Made by a program: the position numbers and the translations under genes. The notes below the pieces were generated by a model that was given only the letters and a program-made list of their open reading frames with translations, had not been told where the DNA came from and made no database searches. Of a DNA stretch of 64,000 bases, positions 56,930 through 64,000 are shown piece after piece; position 1 is the first letter of the stretch, and each line of letters begins with the position of its first letter. The stretch is taken from positions 117,749,693-117,813,692 of the forward strand of contig OU015493.1 in assembly GCA_907164885.2 (NCBI GenBank), in the 5' to 3' direction. The stretch is from Dolomedes plantarius (taxonomy: Eukaryota; Arthropoda; Arachnida; Araneae; Dolomedidae).

Positions 56930-59900
56930 TCATCTAGATACAGAACTACCTATAGTGTATCCTATATGGCGACAGTTATTGAGCATTCCATGCAGAATAG
57001 GAATAACTTTTATGGCAGATATATCAGCAAGAATATTCTGAAATAGAATAACTTACATCAAAATTTGCAATGAAAATTCATAAATACAGCCTGAAAAATC
57101 AAGATAAACGTAAGACACAGATAGTTGCTGTTTAATACCATAGAATATCATTTTACAAAGTAATAAGGCTTCCAAGAAGATACAAAGCAGGAATAAAGTA
57201 TGAACTAACATTTTAATTTACACTGGTGAAATAAATTAAGAGAATTTGCATATTTTATCGAATTTCATGAAAAGAACTGAACTGAATGTAAAACCACTGC
57301 TTCTAGACAAAAATGCAAATATTGTACGTCAAATACGTAAGTGTACACATGTGTGTAGGCGGAGCCAGTACAGAAACAGGATTTATAAGTGCACGTAAGT
57401 TAAGACGCATTTCGTTCGCTAGCACACCTCCGCTAATTTCTTGGTGTTATTTTGCAGCAATCGGTTAATTTCAATTTGGAACAGTAAAAATGAGTAACCA
57501 CCAATGTTTAGATGATGGAATGAGGTGGTGAATTGTGGGGAGGCTAGAAGCAGGCCAATCTCAAGTCCAAATTTGTAGAGAGTTCAATTTAATGTCCAGC
57601 GTCGTGTGTAACTTATGGAAACAGTTCCAGGATACCGGATCCATCGAGAGAAAGCCTGGGCAAGGTCATCCAAGAGCCACGACAGCCAGAGAAGATCCCC
57701 ATTTGTTGATTATAGCGAGGCATAACATGAGTGCTACAGCTTCTCAGCTCTCTCGTGACTTGTATGCAGGCACAGGAACCCATGTATCAAGGGTTACTGT
57801 TTCCAAAAGACTTCATAAGAGACAGTAGTTTGCAAGAAGACCTGCTGTTTGCGTCCCGCTCACTTCTACGAACAGGAGAATCTGTTTATCATGGTGCAGA
57901 GAGCATAGAGATTGGAGTATGGATCAATGGGCGACCGTTCTCTTCACTGATGAGTCCCAGTTCAGCCTAAATACCGATTCTCGCCGTACGTTCATATGGA
58001 GAGAACCAGAGACCCACTACCTACCCTCCAATATCCGCGAAATCGACCGTTATGGTGGAGGAGGTTTAATGGTCTGGGCAGGCATGCTGGATGGCCGCAC
58101 ACCTCTCCATGTCTTTGAAAGAGGCACTGTGACTGGTGTGAGGTTAGGGATGAGGTCTTGGAGCCCTATGTTCGCCTTTTCAGGGGTGCAGTTGGCCCTG
58201 AGTTCATTTTAATGGACAATAACGCGAGACCACATAGAGCTCTTCTGGTTGACGAATTTCTAGAGAGTGAGGATATTCGCCGGATGGATTGGCCAGCCAG
58301 ATCTCCAGACCTTAACCCTATAGAGCATGTCTGTGACGCTCTGGGGAGGGCAATTGCAACTCACAAGCCCCCTCCGAGAACCATCCAGGGAATAAAAACA
58401 GCATTGCTGAACGAGTGGGACCAACTGCCACAGGAAATGATAAGCTGCCTTATTTCAAGTATGAAATCACGCTGTGAGACCTGTATATCTGTAAGAGGGG
58501 ACCATACCCCCTATTAACCCATCTATTAACCCATTTTTTTGTTTATTCTGCAACCGCTGTTTCATACCTTCCAACTCCAACGAGTGTTACGCACGATCAT
58601 GCGTGTGTATTACAATTATTGAATGGTTATTTGTTTTGTATTGTATCAATGTATGTACATATCAGATTTCATGAAAATCAGTACAATAGTTCTAGAGATA
58701 ATCGACCAAGTCTGCAAATTCTCTTAATTTCTTACACCAGTATATTTTTTATTATACAGGTATTTTACACTTTTTTAAAATTTACTTTTATATTTCCCAT
58801 TACCCATTTAAGCTAACCAAAATGAAATCTGAAGAAAATCTTTGCTTTTATGAAAGAAGCACAAAAGCAAAAATAGCATCCAGGATCCAGGTTTGTATTG
58901 TAGTACAGTCGAACCCCGTTATAGTGAACCTGGTATATAATGAACTTACGAATATACAAACAAAAATTTTGGTCCCGCCATTTTCCTATTGTATTTAATG
59001 CTAATATATCCTTTTATAGCAAACCTCTGAAATTTTAAGAATCGACTATAACGAACTTTTTTTTCAGTTGATTACTGATTTTTTTTTTAATTTTAAAACT
59101 TTTCAAGAATGTTGACGTTACAATGAATGTTGAAGAAGATGAAGATTTACCTATTGTGATGTAGATAGAAAAGCACAAAATTTCATCTTCTCAGATTGTG
59201 ACATGCAATTAATTGCTTGAAACATGTGATGATGAAGTCATTACATGTGAAAATCTGACTGATGAAGATATTGTGGAAGAAATTAAAATGAATCATTCTG
59301 AAATTGAAGATTTAGCATCTGATGCTGATGAAGAGGAGCACATAAATGACAAAATCCCCACCATCTCAGATGCTACAGCAGTAATGCGTATAATTAATGA
59401 GTTTTTGTCTACACAAACAGTGGAAGAAAGAGTGTTGGAGTCATTTTATGTAATGGACAAAGAAATTCATAAAAATTTTTTCGAAATCTGCATTATGTCA
59501 GCAGAAGGTTAACGAAACGATTATTTCTGTATCAAAACAGTGAGCAACAATTGAAGGTAAAATTAATTTATTTCCATTTGTTTTCATTTTTAGTTAATTT
59601 AATTAGTACTGTGTCATTTTAATATAATCGATTTTAGTCAATTTAATTTATTAATGATCCTTTTTAATAGATTTTATCATTTTTTTTAATACATCATTAC
59701 GGAATACACACAGCAACTAATGAGATACATTTTGTGAAGTCTAAGACTTTTCTTAATGGTTCAGATACAGCGAACCACTGGATATAGCGAACAAAACCTT
59801 TGATCCCTTGAAGTTCGTTATAATGGGGTTCAACTGTAATGTGCAAATGTTAGGAGCCTGCATGCTCAGATGGATTCATATGACAATGAACTATTGAAAT

Positions 59901-62342
59901 TGACATTCTGTCTCTCTCTTTCCTGTACACCAACTGCCTATATCTCCAATACTCCCTGTGCCTAACGAATCATCCTAAGATAACATGCCCTGATAAATTT
60001 GTACAATGATAAAAGGTTAGTAGATGACATTCTTTCTGTTCATCCTACTCACCAATCTTCTGTATCTCTCCCATGTACATATTCCTCAACATTTCAACTT
60101 AACACATCATAGAGTATCTTCTAAACACAAACCATCCGTAAAGGTCAAGAAAAAGTCACATAGTAAGAGAATGGATCCCCAAAACGTTCCAAAGTTAGAT
60201 ATTGCTCAAAAAAAAATCTAGTCATGTCTGATAAAAGGCTACAAATTTCCTTGTGTATAAATTCTAAATATCTCTGTAAATTTTTTCTCCACTTCAACTT
60301 TAAGACATTATATTTTGAGAATACAAGAGAACTTGCAGTGAGGTAACTGGTAAAATGTATAAATTTATTTAACCCTTCAGCAGGCATGCCTGTGTACAAA
60401 GTGCAACATTTTCATAATTTTGAATGGTTTGATTTTACATGTAAGGTTTGAATGTTCTAAGCAGTGTCTATTTATAGCTACACCCTTTCTAATGCAGGTC
60501 AGATTTTCTGACCCTTGTATCCCTTTCCATTCATTGGTAGTCATGATTTAACCGTGGTAAACCAACGATTATACTGGATTACAATACGACAAAAGCAGGA
60601 GTTGATGTACTCGATCAAATGTGCAGCTATTACACGGTATCCTGCATATCACGAAGATGGACAATCTGATTGTTTTTTAGGTTTTTAGACATAATAGGAA
60701 TCCATTCGCAAGTTTCCCTTAGATCCAATAAACCAGACAGTTTTGAAATAAGGTGATTGTATCTGCATTCTTTGGCCTTTAATTATAAATATATCTCAAT
60801 ATTGTCGACATTTTATATCTTGTCATAAAACACAGAATTGTTATTTTCAATTTGAAAAAAAAAAGTTTATTACAAAAAGAATAATCAAGGTTGAAAGAGA
60901 CGTTGCACTTTGTGCTATGCACCCCTGCTGGTGTTCCAAAAATTGGCATGCCGGTTGAAGGGTTAAATATCACAAACTGCAAAAATGAGCCCCTTTACAT
61001 CTATCTTATATGTTTAAAATTAAAATCTAACAGCACAGGAATTTTAAATGAACAAAAGACATTTATTAAGATAATTTCATACAATGATCAGTAAATTTTA
61101 TTTGTTAAACATCAGTTTTGAAATAATTTAATACTTAAAATAGTTTTGTTGCTTAATATCTATTCTATAAACAGTGCAATTCAAATTAGCTTTTCTATTT
61201 TAAACAGACTACACTATCTACAAATACATACACCTCTAGCATACCAAACAGCCTTGGATGTAGGTTTTGCCCTTGTTATAGGCTCCTCAGCAAAGCATAT
61301 CTAATTAGCATGCTAAATGGAAAATTTCAAATGAGGAATTTCTCTAAAGTTTTATTGGTTACAGATAGAATGTAGTCATCCAGTCCACATTCGAAAGTAC
61401 CATCATCTATCTCAAACATGGTACACAATTTTGAGTGCTTGAAGATGACAAAATGCTGAGCCAATTGCAAAATGTAAGTACAGTTGATTCTGGTTAATCG
61501 GACCACTGGTTAATAGGACCAGCTGCTTATTCCGACCGAATTCCGTCTTGTAACATAGGGCATGTTCATTTAATTGGACCAGCCAGTTATTAGGACCAAA
61601 ATGATCGTGTCCCGATGTGATCCAATTAACCGGAATCAACTATATTTACAATTGGCTACATCCACATGGGCATGATCCATGCATTTTGTCATACATTTTT
61701 TACACTGACACACAAAACTGTCTTAAATTTTTATTAATTAAGAATATATAAAATTTAACTTGATATTTTTAAAGCAGGTTTGTGTTAAAACCAGTAACAA
61801 GAATATCTTAATAACAGAGTAAAGATTTTTTTTATAAATCAAACATAAAAAAATATATATATATATTTATTCACCTCTACAGTAGCTTGATTTTCAGCCT
61901 GTAGAAGAATTGGCTTTCTCAGTGACATAATACCAACAGCTAAAACTAAATTTAAAAAAATTAAACACTTTCAGAAATCATATTAACAAAAGAAGCAATA
62001 ACTACTTAATTAATTTCAAGACCATTAGTGTAATTTCTGATTTTGAAGTCAATAACATTTTTGCAATGTTTATTTCAAACATTTCTGAATACAGACAATT
62101 TAATGATATTCAGCTTAAACATAATATGAAAATATTTCTGCGAATATCTCTATGTATATCAGAATAGAAATGCTTATTCTTCAACATTTATTTAATTCAT
62201 ACAAGTAAAATCAAAATTATAATTACCAACAATAATTTCAGTAGTATCATAAGCTAATACGCAGTCCCATAACTGCAAAATTTGATCCGTAGCAAGGCAA
62301 CCAGAGAAAGCTTTAATAATCCACTTGATAGCAATTTTCAGG
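56930..62342 (-). CDS. TBC1D19: TBC1D19-like TBC-domain protein, last three coding exons (5' part outside window)
   Basis: TBC domains are Rab GTPase-activating modules. Minus-strand exons are 62342-62227 (116 nt), 61939-61875 (65 nt) and the terminal exon 57037-56930, which ends in TGA. Each has AG before it, and the first two are followed by GT; phases match (split codons at the first two junctions, phase 0 at the last). The first exon reads WIIKAFSGCLATDQILQLWD, close to the end of the TBC domain of animal TBC1D19 as I remember it. The second continues with VGIMSLRKPILLQAENQ and the third with NILADISAIKVIPILHGMLN, which also fits the TBC1D19 C-terminus, followed by a diverged 15-residue tail. 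About 95 residues are covered. The catalytic Arg and Gln fingers lie upstream, outside the window, so activity cannot be judged. The 4.8-kb last intron (57038-61874) hosts four DNA transposon relics. A 3' UTR end was not identified. Confidence 0.88.
57221..58742 (+). mobile_element. Full-length Tc1-type transposon in the last TBC-gene intron
   Basis: The ends read CACTGGTGAAATAAATTAAG and, in reverse complement, TACTGGTGTAAGAAATTAAG, with TA on both sides (57219-57220, 58743-58744). 1522 bp. It is the parent form of the deleted copy at 4141-4728. It holds a transposase gene with two stops and one frame change. Confidence 0.93.
57490..58517 (+). pseudogene. Tc1-type DD34E transposase, two stops and one frame change
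   Basis: It starts MSNHQCLDDGMRW, then TGA at 57529-57531. The helix-turn-helix region follows (GRLEAGQSQVQICREFNLMS, RVTVSKRLHKRQ), with TAG at 57826-57828 where Gln or similar is expected. The catalytic Asp is in LFTDESQFSL, the second in LMDNNARPHRA and the Glu in DLNPIEHVCDAL, all kept. A frame change lies near 58140, after RGTVTGVR. It ends at 58515-58517, RGDHTPY. About 340 residues, normal for the family. Confidence 0.92.
58906..59836 (+). mobile_element. Tigger/pogo element remnant
   Basis: The ends CAGTCGAACCCCGTTATAGT and its counterpart ...TATAATGGGGTTCAACTG are Tigger-type termini, with TA on both sides (58904-58905, 59837-59838). 931 bp. A fragment of transposase C-terminus is inside; the DNA-binding and catalytic parts are deleted. 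Confidence 0.88.
59213..59512 (+). pseudogene. C-terminal fragment of a pogo/Tigger transposase
   Basis: An acidic open stretch (CENLTDEDIVEEIKMNHSEI, then ISDATAVMRIINEFLSTQTV) matches the region after the DDE domain in Tigger-type transposases, where an L-T-D-E-E-I-V motif is usual. The start codon is not the original one. Confidence 0.7.
59839..60368. other. TBC-gene intron sequence
   Basis: Part of the last intron. No exon or bounded element recognised. Confidence 0.5.
60373..60962 (+). mobile_element. Internally deleted piggyBac element
   Basis: The ends CCCTTCAGCAGGCATGCC and GGCATGCCGGTTGAAGGG are inverted (16 of 18) and TTAA lies on both sides (60369-60372, 60963-60966), the piggyBac signature. 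590 bp. A transposase fragment is retained at 60560-60665. Confidence 0.92.
60560..60665 (+). pseudogene. Fragment of a piggyBac transposase
   Basis: The sequence reads KPTIILDYNTTKAGVDVLDQ, then MCSYYTVSCISRRWT, matching the conserved late part of the piggyBac DDE domain (family: DYN-x-x-K-x-x-V-D-x-x-D-Q). The rest of the gene is gone. Confidence 0.85.
60967..61478. other. TBC-gene intron sequence
   Basis: AT-rich, with no exon recognised between the piggyBac remnant and the pogo-like MITE. Confidence 0.5.
61481..61642. mobile_element. Pogo-like MITE (162 bp)
   Basis: The ends CAGTTGATTCTGGTTAATCG and, in reverse complement, TAGTTGATTCCGGTTAATTG, with TA on both sides (61479-61480, 61643-61644). 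Repeated ggttaat / ccaatta motifs lie inside. No coding sequence. Confidence 0.8.
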
Positions 62343-63056
62343 CTAAAATTAAATATTTTACAACAGTATTAACTACATGGATGAAATAAAAACAACATTA
62401 TACCAAAGGACTAAACTATAAACAAAAAACTAATAAAACTTGTATCGCCAAAATGCTATTTTAAACAAATTTATACTCATATATGTATTAAATATACATC
62501 TGGAGTATATAAATTTGGTATATAGATAAAAACTGAAATATGAAATGACTCTTCTCTTTCACTGACATACATATCAAAGACTACTTATCATGACTATATT
62601 GAATGTGAAAATAATGAAAAGAATTGGTTCTATGTTGATTCCTTAGAATATGAATATAATCATTTTTTATAATTCATAAAGTACAACTGGAAAATGACAT
62701 ACAAAATAATAATCATAACGCAATAATGTTAATTTAATACATATTTATTACATTATCTATATACACTGGTTGTAATGTTCTGAATAACAATCAAAAGTAA
62801 TATATTTTTGCCTTGAATAATTATACTTATAAGCACAGAATTTTAGCACTTTTTCACAATAATTATTTGATGGACTCCTGATTTTTCAAACCTGATTCCA
62901 CTGTAGATAGTCCATATCAGTGGATATGTTTCATAACCAACATCTGGTGCAAGACTTCAGAAACTGTTTATTTATTTAAAATATTTTTTGTCCTTACATT
63001 CACATAAGCTTTTTAGAAATTATTATACTATACTAATTATATTAAATATATACTAA
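62343..63056. other. TBC-gene intron sequence and first copy of a direct repeat
   Basis: Intronic by position. Bases 62767-63000 recur at 63763-63995 with about 92% identity. Read on the minus strand, the repeat has an open phrase (ETYPLIWTIYSGIRFEKSGV) that I cannot assign. Confidence 0.55.
62767..63000. repeat. Direct repeat, left copy
   Basis: It matches 63763-63995 from gtaatgttctgaataaca to tttatttaaaatat. Spacing is close to 996 bp. The second Helitron copy lies between the two. Confidence 0.88.
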
Positions 63057-63140
63057 CTAACTGAAAACCCGCACTTCGCTACGGAGTACATTCAAATTAA
63101 ATACAATGGTCAATGTATGCAATTAATGCCAAAAAAATGA

Positions 63141-63171
<31 letters not shown>

Positions 63172-63729
63172 ATAAATACGGCGATCAATATATACAATTG
63201 ATGTAAAAAAAACATAAAAAATCGTAAGGGATATTTTTATAGACAAAATAATGTCCAATCGTCTGCCGCATTAGCAAGAAAAAAATTTTTTTTTGTCTAT
63301 TTAGTTTTTATGCACGTGGCGATAAATTTATTTAAAGTACAAGAAAAAGAAATCACGTGATCAGCATTTAATAAATTAAATTCTAAAAAATTAATCTTTA
63401 AAAATTCACCAAAAATCAGAAAAGGGAGGTAAAGATTCGAAAAAGATCTCATATTGAAGGAATTTTTATGATCTTTCTCGTGATATAAATTTTATAACCC
63501 TCATATTATTATTTTAAATGCAAACTTAAAAAAGAGTTACAAAAACAGCTTAAAAATTTAATTTTAAAAAATCTAAGAAGAATTTTTCAAAACTCTTTCT
63601 TAGTGCACCCCTACACTATAAGAAGAATCGCCATGCAAAATTTCAGCCCTTTAGGTCCAGCAGTTTGGTCTGTACGTTGTATGTCAGTCAGTGAATGAGT
63701 CAGTTACGGAACTGTTTTATATATATAGA
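63057..63729 (-). mobile_element. Helitron-type element, second copy
   Basis: On the minus strand it starts TCTATATATATAAAACAGTT after an A (63730) and ends GCGGGTTTTCAGTTAG before a T (63056). The end preserves the short hairpin ccgta-gcgaag-tgcgg. It is homologous to 40150-42216 without the nested MITE. 673 bp, non-autonomous. Confidence 0.8.
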
Positions 63730-63762
63730 TTATACTAATTATTATATATTTATACTATACAT

Positions 63763-63995
63763 GCTGTCTGTAATGTTCTGAATAACATGCAAAACGAATA
63801 TATTTTTGCCTTTCATAATTATACTTATAAGCACAGAATTTTAGCACTTTTTCAGAATAATTATTTGATGGACTCCAGATTTTTCAAACCTGATTCCACT
63901 GTAGATAGTCTATATCAGTGGATATGTTTCATAACCAACATCTGGTGCAAGACTTCAAAAACTGTTTATTTATTTAAAATATATTTTGTCCTTAT
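63763..63995. repeat. Direct repeat, right copy
   Basis: Second copy of the 62767-63000 unit; it runs to the window edge, so its true extent is unknown. Confidence 0.88.
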
Positions 63996-64000
63996 GTTCA

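Noticed and set aside
62880..62970. Possible extra TBC-gene exon (minus-strand phrase ETYPLIWTIYSGIRF)
   Set aside because: It does not resemble the expected upstream TBC1D19 sequence, occurs twice in a direct repeat, and has no matching splice phase.

Overview
This is eukaryotic, AT-rich genomic DNA from an animal. The organism is probably an arthropod, and an arachnid such as a spider is my best guess. That guess rests on spliced animal genes with long AT-rich introns, abundant (TA)n microsatellites, and a dense mix of Tc1/mariner, hAT, pogo, piggyBac, Merlin, Helitron, BEL/Pao and Gypsy elements. No ribosomal RNA, CRISPR array or bacterial operon is visible. Most of the window is transposon debris or simple AT-rich sequence, and conserved host coding sequence totals only about 1 kb.

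Host genes. (1) Rab35 on the plus strand, six coding exons from 34589 to 42456, encodes a complete 201-residue small GTPase with all nucleotide-binding motifs and a C-terminal Cys-Cys prenylation signal. (2) The last three coding exons of a TBC1D19-like TBC-domain (RabGAP-family) gene lie on the minus strand (62342-62227, 61939-61875, 57037-56930); its 5' part is outside the window. (3) A small unrecognised gene is suggested on the plus strand, with candidate exons at 3899-3994, 13611-13679 and 13992-14198. Rab35 and the TBC gene are convergent, about 14.5 kb apart.

Transposons, left to right. A hAT MITE (45-407), a pogo-like MITE (2117-2289) and an internally deleted Tc1 element (4141-4728) come first. 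A Gypsy LTR element that has lost its reverse transcriptase (about 8312-13086) sits inside a (TA)n microsatellite and inside the proposed intron of the small gene. A second hAT MITE is at 14996-15416 and a foldback MITE at 16863-17048. From 17227 to 28597 there is a three-level nest: a minus-strand Gypsy element carries a plus-strand BEL/Pao element (17865-24486), which itself carries a hAT MITE (23457-23908). Target-site duplications mark each level. A Tc1 element with a nearly complete transposase follows (28889-30298). A Merlin element with an ISXO2-like transposase (31498-32940) and a hAT-like repeat lie between two long inverted repeats that end about 400 bp upstream of the Rab35 start codon.

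The Rab35 introns are loaded with transposons: two back-to-back hAT elements in intron 3, and in intron 5 a Helitron that contains a Merlin-related MITE, which in turn contains a 76-bp tandem array. Downstream are two copies of a tRNA-derived SINE, a mariner-type MITE, and a mariner with long inverted repeats. The last TBC-gene intron holds a full-length Tc1 element, a Tigger/pogo remnant, a piggyBac remnant and a pogo-like MITE. A second Helitron copy sits between 240-bp direct repeats at the right edge.

I found no convincing new gene system. The most interesting material is the nested and deleted transposon architecture, the active-looking Merlin family and the small unknown gene. All boundaries were read by eye; no database search was run.
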